A program made the translations under genes and the position numbers. 64,000 nt of DNA from Hofstenia miamia (lineage: Eukaryota; Xenacoelomorpha; Acoela), in the NCBI GenBank assembly GCA_004352715.1, contig SCFE01000041.1:263699-327698 (forward strand), in the 5' to 3' direction. Each line of letters begins with the position of its first letter. Position 1 is the stretch's first letter. Positions 22,320-34,330 of this stretch are shown here, one piece after another. The notes beneath the pieces were generated by a model that made no database searches, was not told where the DNA came from, and worked only from the letters and a program-made list of their open reading frames with translations.

Positions 22320-22456
22320 AATTGCCTGTGGCTGATAACAGCGTTTCCATACGTTTTTCCAATACTGCTGGATCGTCTCCTACAAGCTTACAGGAACACT
22401 CAAACTATGGTGATATTTATTCTTCAATAGAGGAAATTGATATTTCTAGCACTCAG
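22320..22456 (+). CDS. SRCIN1-like: SRCIN1/KIAA1217-like gene, exon b
   Basis: Lies between acceptor GTATTAG and donor CAG|GTAACT, phase 1 to phase 0, 45 whole codons. Encodes LPVADNSVSIRFSNTAGSS and onward to YSSIEEIDISSTQ, a Ser/Thr-rich low-complexity segment with acidic patches. Its phase joins exactly to exons a and c. There is no domain by itself; the assignment is by chaining. Confidence 0.55.
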
Positions 22457-22893
22457 GTAACTGTTTTATTGGCTTAAGTTTTAATATACAATTAAAAGTC
22501 TTTAGTAAGTTTTTAAGTATTTCGTATCAACGAATAACAAGTCTAAAATATATTAATAAAGCTAAATTTTAAGTATTTTAAATGCTACATTCAAACTTTA
22601 AGTGTATGATAATGCAAATATTTGCGAAAAAGTATATATTAGAGTTTACGTACAACATTTCATATTCGATAATTAAGGTTTTAATTTGTTCATCTTAATA
22701 GCCTTGTATACCAATTTAAACAATGTGTGATTACTCACTTATCACTTTTCAATATTCACCATTTGAATGCTTTCCATTAAAATTCTGCAAAACTCTATAA
22801 ATAAAAAATTTAAATTTTTATTAATTGCATTCTTAGTGACTTTGTAACTACTTACTTACTTATTTATTGCAATGAATGGCAATTGAATTGTTT

Positions 22894-22937
<44 letters not shown>

Positions 22938-22942
22938 CATTG

Positions 22943-22974
<32 letters not shown>

Positions 22975-25900
22975 TTTCTATTGAATACTTGTACAAAATA
23001 TTACATTTATTCTCTTCTACAATTCGCCAAACAGTGATTACGGTAGGTCTTGTCTAGAATAAAAATGCTTATTGGGAAACTTCTAGTGCTTCATTTATAT
23101 AATTGGGAGTAGATTATTTTAAGAAATATACTATATTTCTAGCAGGAATTTGATGAGAATTTTAACTATAAGTGACATTTTTGCTATATCTAACATTACT
23201 ATAAACAAATAACTTAGTCAATAACAAATGCGTTTTATTATTGATGTAAACTTTGAGAAGGAATAGCACTTCACTAACTGATCTAAGATTTGAAATAGAA
23301 ATGTGCATTTATTTTAACTCTAGCTAGTTTTAATAATTAGTTCTTTTCAAAATGAATATACAGTACTTATTAAAGATTACTACGTGGACCAAAATTGAAT
23401 TTTGAACAATTTGTCAAACAGGCCTACGGAAATTGATCCAGGTGTACAATATATCTACATTGTATTTTTACTCTATTGTCCATATTTGAAAAAAATATTT
23501 TGAGATTTAAACGTATCGAAACAATATCGTGAAAAATTAAAGTTTATTGTATATGAATACACATTTAGCTAAAGTAAATTTTTAGAGACATTTGTTTAGA
23601 ATAGTTAGCAATTTAGCATTATTGTGACAACTAATAAAATTTGAAATTAATTATTTTTTATGATAACAAAAGTATAAAAGTTATCTACAAATATTATGTT
23701 ATCAATATAATGTGCTTAGTGCACATATCTTTGCTGGTTTACTTGTTTTGGCTATCGTTTAAATAAATGAATGACCTTATTGTTTGTATGTTTACACAAC
23801 ATTCCCGCTATTTGTCTAAAAAGTTTACTAAAAATCCATTTGCCTTACAAATGATATTATTAGTTCTTTTTGTAAAAAAATCGTATGCAAAAGAAGAACT
23901 TTATAGCTGGATTAACCAATGACCAAAATTAGTACGTACTTGTTTTATCAGGAAAGGTGGCACCGCAGAAATGTTCCTAGGCGAATTTTCAATTGTATTT
24001 CAGTGTTGAATGAAATGATTTGAATTTGCCTGACAGCGCAGACCTCAAAGTTGGAAATTATTATTACTCTTACTCAAGTATCATCTTATTTCAGTCTATG
24101 AATGTTTCACTCAAAATTATGTGGTTTCGGTCTAAACTTATCAAATACGAAAAATGAGGAGCATATCACACCTTTGAAATGTTATATCAACTGCAGGATC
24201 AAGTTGTCATGAATGATATAATTACACTATGTTTTCTGTTTGTTGAAGGCCGACAAAAAACAGTAGTATGTACTAAATAAGACATGGCAAAATTTTGTAA
24301 AAAATAAATTTCTGAAAAATAATAAACGGGGGGGGGTCCTAATAAAGTCCGGGGTTGGAAAAAAATCAAAAAATCAAAAAGTTAACATGCGGGGGGGGGC
24401 GTTTATTTGGAATTTAAGAGTACCAATAAACTACGCGTCAAGCTAATCCAAGCTATTTCAGTACAGCATTGGTTAGAAAATCTTAAGTTTTTACTAAGTT
24501 TAAACATATCATTTACAAGTGCATTGAAAACTAAACAATGAATTTGCTATGCAAATCCACTTAACTTATATCAACACTTCAAGCTGTTAGCTTAACCTGT
24601 TGAAATCCGAAAAAGTAAATGCATGGAATATATTACTTTGACAGAGAAACTAAAGTCAAAAATAACTTCCCAGTGCTTAGTCACTAAAATTACTAAAAAA
24701 AATTTAGCATAATTTTTTATTTAGGATGCCCAATTGTTGCTACATATGCTTACATACAAATTCAAATTTTATGTTCATAGATTTTCTTTTGGTGTTGAAT
24801 TAACTTAATTAGCATTTCAGTGCAAAATCATTTTATGGTTACTAAGACCATTTACGCTGCAATAATTTTTGTTTAACTTTTCGGAATAAGCCAAATTTAT
24901 CAACTCGGCTCGGAAAGTTTAAGCCAATAATTGAAGCTCAAGAGTGAATTGTAGATTAAACTTTAAAAGGTAAAAATGTGATGAAGTGAAAAGTTGAAAA
25001 CGATTAATTCATACCTTATTATTATGAAATACATGCATTCTCTTTACTTTCAAATTCGTGTTCAACCATGGCCCGGCTTATTATCTGTTCGACCCTGCTC
25101 AACTCTATGTCAATATTTACAAAATGAAGCAATACGGTATATCAAAGGATAAATCAAACTTATTAAACTAAGCTAAGCTAATAATTAAGACAAAAAATGA
25201 TTATATGTCAAATGTTTTGTCTGTAACTAGGAATTAGATAGTTAGTATTGAATGTAATTTTACGGGTTCCACTAGGCCATGTTAATATTTTTCACCATGT
25301 AGGTTTTGCTTTAAGAGAAACATTCATTTCGTTTTTCAGCTGAAATATTACATTTTGTTTAAATGCACAGTGATCTATTTTTATTTATTAGAAAGGGTGT
25401 GAGTAAACACTTCCACTCACTCAAAATTCACGCTGAAATTGCCGCCGCTAAACCATTTTTTAATCCTAAGTCAAGCAGCATATCTTTAAAGGTATTATCT
25501 TAAAAATGTGCATCTATGATTCTATATTCGCCTAAATATGAATTCAATATCCATATTTTGCAATCCTTAAATTAGGAATGACATGATATAAAGTGGGACG
25601 CTTTCCAATATCGGTAAACCATTGTTAAAAATGGAAAATGAGGAATTTTAATAGGAGAATCGACACAAATATCTAATAAATGCAATTTACATCGTACAAA
25701 GCAACACAAAATTTTGTATTTCTACTTTCATTAATGATTTTCTAATTTTTAAGTACAAATAAGTGATATTTTGTTTAAAATATAACTTATTCTTTGTAGC
25801 TTTATGCCCGTTGTACTTTTCAAGGCATAATTATTTTTCACGATGGGATATTCTCCAATTGAGTTTTTTGCATCAAATTGAATAATAAAATCAAGATATC

Positions 25901-26076
25901 ATTTAATTTTGTTCAAGACAATATTTATTTAAGCATTAATAATCCTTTACTCTAAGGTATGTTTACTCGTGATTTGAATTTTCAAGTTATAATTAGAGAT
26001 AGCTTGATCAAGTTAATATATTTTGGATGCTACCAGATATTATTGTAAAAAAAGTATTAATCAAATTTCATTTTAG
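22457..26076. other. Putative 3.6-kb intron b-c
   Basis: Contains TA tracts at 22898-22972 and a G-rich inverted motif at 24326-24412. No other gene seen. Confidence 0.5.
24326..24412. repeat. Paired G9 runs with inverted AATAAACG / CGTTTATT
   Basis: AATAAACGGGGGGGGGTCC at the left and CGGGGGGGGGCGTTTATTTG at the right, with CCGGGGTTGG between them, in otherwise AT-rich DNA. It looks like the subterminal part of a DNA transposon and could also form G-quadruplex structure. Confidence 0.6.
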
Positions 26077-26314
26077 AATCTATATTCAGAATATTTTATA
26101 TCGTCGTTTTTGACCCCACAATCGCAAACCTATCGTGTTAACATGAAGCTGAAGGAAAAGTTGAGTAGGTTACGAAGACCTAGTGGCGACTCTCGAAAAT
26201 CGGAGCAACATCTTTCAGAAACTGAAGAAAGTGGTAGAACGTCTCCAGATGATGGCGGCTTTAGGCAATATCAGCAACTTCAGCAAAGTTTCTTCAGCGA
26301 TGGACACCATCATG
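26077..26314 (+). CDS. SRCIN1-like: SRCIN1/KIAA1217-like gene, exon c
   Basis: Lies between acceptor CATTTTAG and donor CATG|GTAAGC, phase 0 to phase 1, 79 codons. Encodes a basic segment, MKLKEKLSRLRRPSGDSRKS, followed by an acidic, Ser-rich stretch and a Gln/His-rich end (QQLQQSFFSDGHHHG). It could be read as an initial exon from the internal Met, but the frame is open to the acceptor and phase-matches exon b. No known domain. Such low-complexity basic segments are common before the AIP3-like domain in this family. Confidence 0.65.
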
Positions 26315-26745
26315 GTAAGCACAATGCGCTGGTTGCAGTTTGACCAATTTGAAAAGCTTTTCCATTTTATTTCATAGCTCACTTTATGTAGATAAAATAC
26401 CGAAAAACAAGTTAAACTCAAAGTAGTTAAATATTTACTAATTCCGAAGCAGTAATGATAAAAAGGATCACTTTTTATAAAAATCGAATTTCTAAATCCC
26501 TACAATGATAAAATCACATCAACGATCATCTATTTCAATAAGCCAATCCTATTGTGCTACAATCAGAAAAATAAACAGAATTCGGTAAATGACGTAAATT
26601 GCAGGAGGCTTAAAAGTTTCGGTGTAAAATCCGACTCCTGCTTATGTAAAAACAAGAATTTGTAACCATCACATCATATTTATTCATTACCTTACTTAAG
26701 ATATCTGCAAGAAAAAGCTAAAAAAACCATTGTCAATTACTTAAA

Positions 26746-26753
26746 TATATATA

Positions 26754-26823
<70 letters not shown>

Positions 26824-26836
26824 TATAGATATATAC
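26746..26836. repeat. (TA)n microsatellite, about 90 bp
   Basis: TA dinucleotides with a few ATAG variants at the right end; no Ns. Confidence 0.95.
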
Positions 26837-29210
26837 ATAGAAGCTCTGAATAAATTCATTGTTATTGATATAACAAGATTTTAATCTAATTGTAAATAAT
26901 TCTTTAGTCTAATTTTAATCAATTTTTATGACTTTGATGGTTAGAAATTTCTAGAAAATTTATAAATCCAAAAGCACTCATTATTGTGCTTTAATATACG
27001 TTGTTGATAAAAGAATTTAGTTTCTAATCGGTTAATGCGAATCTTCAATTAGTACTTTACATATATATAAAGAAGTATTTTGGTGATTGGATTTATATTA
27101 ATAAAAACTAAAATCTGTATAGGGCACGCCTCTTTCCCTTCCTTCAAAAATAAATTGATAATATTCAATGACATTTATATAAATCAATTAATAAATTTTT
27201 ACTAAGTCAAAGGATTTCCAAAAACATTGCTGAATGTTGTAACATACTATAAATGACTTCTTAAAATATTCTAATCTATTCAGTCTATTTTAATTCAAAT
27301 AATCTTAAGGTCTATTTAGATTTTTTCATATTCAATGGATATTTCTGTTGTTGATTGGGGTCTGTTAAGATATTTTTTGCAATTTGTTTATTGAGCAGTC
27401 AAGTGGAATACCACAGCTTACCTATAGTCCGATTCAAGACAATTTGGTTAAGTCATTAAAAATTTATTTTACTTTAGTAACAGATTTTGTTTATTGCAAA
27501 TGTGGCTTACATAATTTGAACCTTGTTGTCCCAAAAAATTCGTTCCTAAAGAAACAAACTTCACTAATTTTGGAGTCAAACTTTGCATTTCTCTAAATTT
27601 TTAATATGACTTAGCCAATTTTGGCTTGAATCTGATGATATATCTATTAATTAGAAATTTGCAATTCCATATTATATAAGTGGTTTTGGGGCATCTATTT
27701 TCCCACCACAGCATTATTACTCGTAAAGTTCATACAGAATTTGCAATTTCTAGGTATTACAAATTTAGTTATTTCCATCAAACGCAATCAATAGCTATTG
27801 TGTTTTATCTAAATAATTTTGTGGATTCAAAAACATAGTTAGGAATTCACTCTTATTTGTTGGAATAATGAAATGGAATCTGTGGGTTCAAAGTAGGGGT
27901 GTGACTTACAACAGTTTTTGTCCTAGTTCTGTCCTTTCCTTTCCTCACAAAATAATGTCCTGTGGTGTTTTGTCTTGTCCTGATTAATAGAAATTCAAAA
28001 ACTTAACCTATGTAATTGTTCTATAAAGAATAAAATCTAAGCTAGTGTTACATGCTAATGCATGATTATATTGAAATATAATATGTAAACAAAAGATCAA
28101 TGTAAGCAATACATCTACATGGTAAAACAGATTCGGTTGTCACTGTTAACAGATCTCTTACCAATATGCGTATTTATAATAGAGGAGAAGAAATGATCCC
28201 CAGATTAAATTTCGTAAAATGTAGTGACTTATATAGAACGATGCATTAAATTTTCCTTTAAACAAAACAACTTTTAATTTAATTTAATTATGTGTAATTA
28301 ATGTAAACGGTTTAAGTTTTTGGCCATGATTTGTCCTGTTTCAAAAAATGTCCTGTTTTATCCTGTCCTGTTTTAGTCCTGTTCAAAATATATATTTCCT
28401 ATGGCGTTCACTAAATATATTGCATTACAGTGTATTTTAAACTTAGTGAAAGACTAACTGGTACATAGTTTGGACATCGATTAATAATATATAAGAGTAA
28501 TACATTCTTTCTTTGAGCGCTTCTAACTAAATTCTTGCGGCTAGCTTACACATTATAGATATGACTTCCATTTTTACAATTTTCTTAATTTGAAAATTAA
28601 TGTCCTAAATTGCTCCTACTGATGCTTTGGACCAGACTTTAATACTCACAGTTATAAAATTTAGTTTGCTAACAGTTTAGTTAATATTTGGTTCAAATTT
28701 TTTAATTGATATGCAAGCTGGATAGTTTATAGAGAATTTACTCATACAGTTTAGCCGTAACTGGAAATAGTCTGTCTCATGAGAACAAATCGAATAGTTT
28801 GCCAACTGGTAAATGTTATTTAGACTAAGTGAGGCGTAATTTTATTATTTCTAAGCAAATCAAGAAATCAAGGATTTTTCAGGCCCAATTCATCAAATAT
28901 CATTTTAGTCCCGCTTTTTGTCTGTGAATTTTACTGAAAATGATCAGCTCTCAATTTATTAATTTTATTAGGTTTTTTTAGTTTATTACCATGTCTTACA
29001 CAATCGAAGTAAATGCCAACAATTCAGAACCCAATTGAAATTTATTTGCTTGTTTTAATTAATTTTGTTCGGACCTTTTTAAACCCGGAAATTCTTGTGT
29101 TCTCGACTCATCGCTTCCAGTAACGTAGGTTAGACCGGCCTTTATCCATCTCTGATGCAAAGCACATTTGAAAAGCTTTTTAATTGAATTGAATTAATAT
29201 TTAAGTTTAG
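26837..29210. other. Rest of putative intron c-d
   Basis: AT-rich. The stretch 27890-28400 has repeated TGTCCTGTTT-like phrases (27950-27980, 28335-28385), probably an old repeat. No coding exon supported. Confidence 0.45.
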
Positions 29211-29398
29211 ATCATGCCCCTGATGCTATTTGTAATATTTGTCATGCGCCGCAAGCCACACTGACAAGAAAAATCAAATCAGTAGTTGATGCTCCAAGCT
29301 CTGCAGCTAAAGGGGCCAAAGATCATAAGAACTGCCTCAAATGCAATCAGTCACAGCCAGATTCTACTCAAGTCATTGCATTACCACACTCCCACGAG
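29211..29398 (+). CDS. SRCIN1-like: SRCIN1/KIAA1217-like gene, exon d (CxxC...CxxC)
   Basis: Lies between acceptor AAGTTTAG and donor GAG|GTAAAT, phase 1 to phase 0. Encodes HAPDAICNICHAPQATLTRK, a Lys/Ala-rich linker, and HKNCLKCNQSQPDSTQ. Two CxxC pairs about 30 residues apart could bind zinc, which I do not recall from vertebrate SRCIN1 or KIAA1217. The codon split with exon c forms Asp. Base composition is clearly richer in GC than the flanks, as expected for coding sequence. Confidence 0.75.
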
Positions 29399-30873
29399 GT
29401 AAATATATACATCTGCCCCTATCCAACTGCTTTATTGAATAACACATCTTGTATAATTTTGTAATACTAGAGACCATTAGTAAGTTGGATATTCTAAGCT
29501 AGAAGTAAGGCGTTTGCTAAGAAGTTTGTTTATATTTACAAAGGCAGATTATTTGTCTAAAGGTTGTAGACTTGGATATTGGCTTGGACGTGGGCATTGG
29601 CTGGATTGGGTTTACACCAAAGTGTTGGGTAGAAAAGGCCCAAGACCTTGGGTATTCGGTTTGTAATACAGCATTCAACGTATATTCTTTGTTATAATTT
29701 TTCACTATTTCGTAGCTTGCAGGAATTACAATGTTATTTCGCTACTTATTTTAAGTTTCTGGCTGCAGTAACTGAATCTATTTGTATGTACATACCGTAT
29801 TTGCTCAATTATAATATTAATATTACAGTGTACCACGTAGAGAATTGGGGCAAAAGAATTTTCAGACTTGAGATGGAGCATTCGTGTGTCACCTAAGGTT
29901 TTGGTTAATTCTGTGACTGGGACTATCTGAGACCAAGTCTAGTGCCATTTTTGGTGGCTCTTGCAAAATGCCTTTGACCATAAATGTTGCAAACGTAAAA
30001 GCAATGCGGTGACGATTGCTTGAATATTTAATACTCTAATAAATGCTTAAATGTTTGCAAAACACCTTCGACGCAGGCTACTACAAATACAAACGTCAAT
30101 GTAAAGTAAATTGAATGCCATAATGTGGGGTATTCAATTAATTAACTTTTAAAAAATGATACACCCACTAAAAGGAGACTTTCCCGCGTGTACCCATGGC
30201 AATATCTATCCATCCTTATCTCTGCGGCGAATCCCTATTTTGGAATCTAATTTAATAAACTTCATGTTGCCTTCATTGATAAACGCGAAAAGACAAATGT
30301 TTTTTTGTGCAAATAGTGTATTTAGTAACTTTGATTTAGGTGTTACATATTCTGCGAAATACATTTTACGATAAATAACATGAGCGACATTCCACGCCCC
30401 AACCCACCAGGCATGGCAACGTGTCAAGCTTTTTATGGACCAGACACTTTTTCCTAAATTTGCCCCGACTGTACCAAAATAAACAAAATTATGTGTGTTT
30501 TCAGACATAATTAGCTATTTAGTAGTTGGAATAACAAATGCTTTGCTATGCATTGGTTGTCATGCGACAAAACAGTTACGTGAGATGCACGGGAAAAATT
30601 TTCAAAGTAGCTCTAAGCCTATACATGTAACCAGCAACTAATGTCAACGTTATTGACTAACCCAACATAACCCAATTTGAAGAAAAATACCATCGACCCA
30701 ATCCGATCCGTTTCCACCCCTGCAAACCGCCCATCTTCGCACTGCGATTCACGCATCCAGCCTTGATTAAGAATTTGCCATTATACATGTTACATGCATC
30801 ATTTTTCTTTGTTAAAAAACGAAAAATTTCACTGCCTTTACCTAGTTTCAGGATAAGTGTGGATAATTTTTAG
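29399..30873. other. Putative intron d-e
   Basis: Holds a GC-richer patch (30150-30480) with an antisense 100-codon frame of unknown nature and a hAT-like end at 30655-30725. No exon supported. Confidence 0.45.
30655..30725 (-). mobile_element. Solo hAT-like terminus
   Basis: Read leftward from 30725 it begins CAGGGGTGGAAACGGATCGG and continues with GGGTCGAT and GGGTTATG repeats. A similar terminus at 46568-46665 begins CAGAGTGGCAAACGGGTCGC. No partner end or target duplication found. Confidence 0.4.
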
Positions 30874-30990
30874 GATCGCAATGATTATTTATCAATGGGA
30901 CGCAATAAAGATACTGGCAGACCGAGGTATTCTTCAGAGTCCAATATTTTTGCAACTCAACCTCTGCAAACTCTCAATTCAGCTTTTTCG
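30874..30990 (+). CDS. SRCIN1-like: SRCIN1/KIAA1217-like gene, exon e
   Basis: Lies between acceptor ATTTTTAG and donor TCG|GTAATC, phase 0 to phase 0, 39 codons. Encodes DRNDYLSMGRNKDTGRPRYS then ESNIFATQPLQTLNSAFS. It joins in frame to exons d and f. The composition (Arg/Ser/Asn-rich) is typical of the disordered region before the AIP3-like domain. Confidence 0.7.
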
Positions 30991-31732
30991 GTAATCACGT
31001 TTTCATTTCCAATTTTAGGCGATCGCATCTATTTAGCCTTCCACTCGTGACGTTAGCAACGGAGCACCTCGCAGTGGTGAGATTTTGAAAATGTTTTTAT
31101 TGACTTTAATTATATGTATATATTTGCATTCAATGAGATGAGAAACGACTAATTACATGTATAAGGAAACTTAAATTTTTCAAACAAACAAAAAATCGAA
31201 TTTTTTCATTATCTATTTTCTTCCATGTCACTCTTCATGGCGCACTTACCATATAAAGACAATGAACAGCTATAAACCATTGGACTAATAAAAGCTGTAA
31301 GTCTGTAACTGCTTCTGTCATCGAATCTATTATAGTCTTTGTTATACATGTACTTCACTCTTCGAGATTAGAATTGATTGGTCAAGCTAACTTCTTATGG
31401 CCCGTCCAATAAATATTTCATGGTCCCACTTTTTTAATTATAAATTTTTGAATAATATATGAAATACTTTGCAATACCTTCTGAAACTCCACCATTCACA
31501 GTGTAGATTTACTACGTCTACATTCAACCATTCTACTTAGAATTGAGGATGCATTTTCTGATATCATTTACGAAGCATCGAATTTGCAGTCAGCAAGAAT
31601 CGAATTGAACCGACTTAAGAGTTTACGTAGTTTGAAAAACCGGTGCACCGACTTGCATTAACATAAGTACCCAAACACCTTTTTGCTTGCAATAGGATTA
31701 AATAGAGAGCCGATATATACCCAAATTTCACA

Positions 31733-31860
31733 TTGCGAACACAAGAACTTTGTGAATATTTGGAAAAATTCATTAGAGATAATGGCAATGTCATATCAAG
31801 TGATGGTCGCCTGACGAGCAAAAACGCCATTGCCATCGTCGCCGGCATCATAAACACTAT

Positions 31861-31927
<67 letters not shown>

Positions 31928-31957
31928 GTCATCGTCATCGTCATCAATTTGGTGTAA
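31733..31957 (+). other. Open frame of unknown nature running into an (ATC)n microsatellite
   Basis: Encodes RTQELCEYLEKFIRDNGNVI, then SSDGRLTSKNAIAIVAGIIN, then a poly-Ile run from the microsatellite. The first 40 residues look coding-like, but I recognise no family, see no convincing splice sites, and it does not fit the splice phases of the neighbouring exons. It could be a relic exon or a transposon piece. Confidence 0.25.
31862..31946 (+). repeat. (ATC)n microsatellite
   Basis: About 28 ATC units, the last few alternating with GTC. Confidence 0.98.
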
Positions 31958-32118
31958 AACTGACTAAATCACTGTTAACAAATCACGAGTTGACTGTTTT
32001 TCCATCAGATCGGAGTCCAACAATCACATCAGAAAATGTTTGATGCTACCAACGTTGCCACCGAATTATGCTCTTCTGGTATACTGGATAAATGAAAATT
32101 CTTCTTTTCCGTTGTCAG

Positions 32119-32158
32119 ACAAATCAGGGAACGCTGTTTCGGTCAAAACCCGCAACTG
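32119..32158 (+). CDS. SRCIN1-like: SRCIN1/KIAA1217-like gene, exon f (short)
   Basis: A 40-nt exon between acceptor GTTGTCAG and the strong donor CTG|GTGAGT, phase 0 to phase 1. Encodes TNQGTLFRSKPAT and joins to exon g to give TNQ...GLCYLQCGNE, paralleling STNQ...GVLYLQYGDE in KIAA1217. The phase fit on both sides and this parallel support it despite its size. Confidence 0.68.
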
Positions 32159-32561
32159 GTGAGTCACTACTCAACGTGTGCCTTCGGACGCTGTAAACAT
32201 TAGCCCAGATGCAGGTCGAAGACTCACTCCAGAAAATTTGAGAATTTTGTTATATTTACGTGACAAGAATAAATATTATAAAATATTCTATATTGTTCTA
32301 GTAATTACGCCCAAGTAAAATTAGGTACTCATTGATAGGATGATAAGGTTATAGACATAAACCTTTTTGGAATTATGATAAATAGGGTGAAATATAGAAA
32401 ACTTTACAATCTTTTTCAGTCTAATCAGCAACACTAATGAAAACTAGAATAACTTTTAAATTGCTAAATTAAGAATAAGTGTTTGGTGCATTCAATAGAT
32501 TGAAATTATGCTTGTGAATCACGATTCAATTAATATATTATTACAGACATTTATATTTTAG

Positions 32562-32760
32562 GGCTTTGCTACCTTCAATGTGGCAATGAAGTGAAAAAAG
32601 CTTTGGTTCCATTAGCAGGACTAACACTAGATGGTGTTCATAAAAGATTTGTGGAAGCGTATCCAAATATACTCACTTATGATGATTTTCTCAGTAAAAC
32701 AATGATCGTTTACATTAAGGATCCTCAGAATGGACTTTTTTATGAACTTCACAATCCGAA
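32562..32760 (+). CDS. SRCIN1-like: SRCIN1/KIAA1217-like gene, exon g (AIP3/Bud6-like domain)
   Basis: Lies between acceptor ATATTTTAG and donor CCGAA|GTATGT, phase 1 to phase 2. Encodes LCYLQCGNEVKKALVPLAGL, LDGVHKRFVEAYPNILTYDD and IVYIKDPQNGLFYELHNP. This matches the signature domain of SRCIN1/KIAA1217 and the insect CG32809/AGAP005037 proteins: YLQYG.E.K...(L/V)P, then LD....FV..FP..LT, then I.IKD.....FYEL.D. It is the most diagnostic exon of the gene. In this family the domain is followed by a disordered segment and two coiled-coil regions, which are found here only on the other strand. Confidence 0.92.
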
Positions 32761-33010
32761 GTATGTCATAGCACTTTGTAATATAGTTCTTCAACTTCAT
32801 AAGTATTCATAGATGTAATTTCAATTCATGTTTGTAATTAATTATTGTTAGAATAGTTGCAATCGATTTTGAGAGCTTTGTAACTGATACAACATATTAT
32901 AATTTAATTGAAGTAATCAGAAAAGATGTTTTATAGACTATTAGTAGATTTATTATTATTATTTCTTATTGTTTTAATTTATTATGCATAACTTACCATT
33001 ATCACTTTAG

Positions 33011-33158
33011 TGATATTAAAGACAAAGCATATCTTTGTGCTCGTAATGTCGCAGCTGGCAGTCGACCAATTACACCAGTAGCAGTTCATGCATCCCCATT
33101 TCGCTCAGTACCAGCAAGTCCAATACGAGATCACCCCGCTGGGGGAATGAAGTTATCG
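33011..33158 (+). CDS. SRCIN1-like: SRCIN1/KIAA1217-like gene, exon h
   Basis: Lies between acceptor CACTTTAG and donor TCG|GTAGAA, phase 2 to phase 0. The split codon completes Asn, giving FYELHNPNDIKDKAYLCARN, the end of the AIP3-like domain (compare NDVRNIQDRS in KIAA1217). Then a Pro/Ser-rich segment follows, GSRPITPVAVHASPFRSVPA, with SP and TP sites typical of the disordered linker. Confidence 0.9.
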
Positions 33159-33203
33159 GTAGAAATTTCAACAAAAATTAATTATTTTAACATGTTTGAT
33201 TAG

Positions 33204-33272
33204 GTATTTCAAGGTGGCCGAGGACATGGAGATTTTAATGGCGCTCATAAGACCAATACACTCTCTCATAGC
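33204..33272 (+). CDS. SRCIN1-like: SRCIN1/KIAA1217-like gene, exon i
   Basis: Lies between acceptor TTTGATTAG and donor AGC|GTATGT, exactly 23 codons in phase 0: VFQGGRGHGDFNGAHKTNTL then SHS. The intron before it is only 45 nt. The next exon is probably lost in the adjacent 1000-N gap, because exon j requires a preceding phase-2 end. Confidence 0.65.
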
Positions 33273-33285
33273 GTATGTATAAACG

Positions 33286-34330
33286 ATTATATATATATAT
33301 ATATATNNNNNNNNNNNNNNNNNNNNNNNNNNNNNNNNNNNNNNNNNNNNNNNNNNNNNNNNNNNNNNNNNNNNNNNNNNNNNNNNNNNNNNNNNNNNNN
33401 NNNNNNNNNNNNNNNNNNNNNNNNNNNNNNNNNNNNNNNNNNNNNNNNNNNNNNNNNNNNNNNNNNNNNNNNNNNNNNNNNNNNNNNNNNNNNNNNNNNN
33501 NNNNNNNNNNNNNNNNNNNNNNNNNNNNNNNNNNNNNNNNNNNNNNNNNNNNNNNNNNNNNNNNNNNNNNNNNNNNNNNNNNNNNNNNNNNNNNNNNNNN
33601 NNNNNNNNNNNNNNNNNNNNNNNNNNNNNNNNNNNNNNNNNNNNNNNNNNNNNNNNNNNNNNNNNNNNNNNNNNNNNNNNNNNNNNNNNNNNNNNNNNNN
33701 NNNNNNNNNNNNNNNNNNNNNNNNNNNNNNNNNNNNNNNNNNNNNNNNNNNNNNNNNNNNNNNNNNNNNNNNNNNNNNNNNNNNNNNNNNNNNNNNNNNN
33801 NNNNNNNNNNNNNNNNNNNNNNNNNNNNNNNNNNNNNNNNNNNNNNNNNNNNNNNNNNNNNNNNNNNNNNNNNNNNNNNNNNNNNNNNNNNNNNNNNNNN
33901 NNNNNNNNNNNNNNNNNNNNNNNNNNNNNNNNNNNNNNNNNNNNNNNNNNNNNNNNNNNNNNNNNNNNNNNNNNNNNNNNNNNNNNNNNNNNNNNNNNNN
34001 NNNNNNNNNNNNNNNNNNNNNNNNNNNNNNNNNNNNNNNNNNNNNNNNNNNNNNNNNNNNNNNNNNNNNNNNNNNNNNNNNNNNNNNNNNNNNNNNNNNN
34101 NNNNNNNNNNNNNNNNNNNNNNNNNNNNNNNNNNNNNNNNNNNNNNNNNNNNNNNNNNNNNNNNNNNNNNNNNNNNNNNNNNNNNNNNNNNNNNNNNNNN
34201 NNNNNNNNNNNNNNNNNNNNNNNNNNNNNNNNNNNNNNNNNNNNNNNNNNNNNNNNNNNNNNNNNNNNNNNNNNNNNNNNNNNNNNNNNNNNNNNNNNNN
34301 NNNNNNTATATATATATATATATATATATA
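33286..34330. repeat. (TA)n tract containing a 1000-N gap
   Basis: Ns at 33307-34306, with TA repeats on both sides. The round gap size suggests a placeholder rather than a measured length. Confidence 0.95.

Noticed and set aside
27890-28400. Possible hAT element starting TAGGGGTGTGACTT
   Set aside because: No complementary end or target duplication found; only repeated TGTCCTGTTT-like phrases.
30206-30508. 100-codon minus-strand frame in an intron
   Set aside because: No recognised domain, no splice evidence; lies in a GC-richer patch that is probably repeat-derived.
31019-31079. Possible exon after TTTTAG at 31018
   Set aside because: In the phase required by exon e it meets a stop after five codons.
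31615-31947. Minus-strand poly-Met protein
   Set aside because: Translation of the ATC microsatellite in the opposite direction.
31998-32078. Possible exon starting ATCGGAGTCCAACAATCACA
   Set aside because: Phase 0 to 1 would compete with exon f, which fits the family sequence better; both cannot be used in series.
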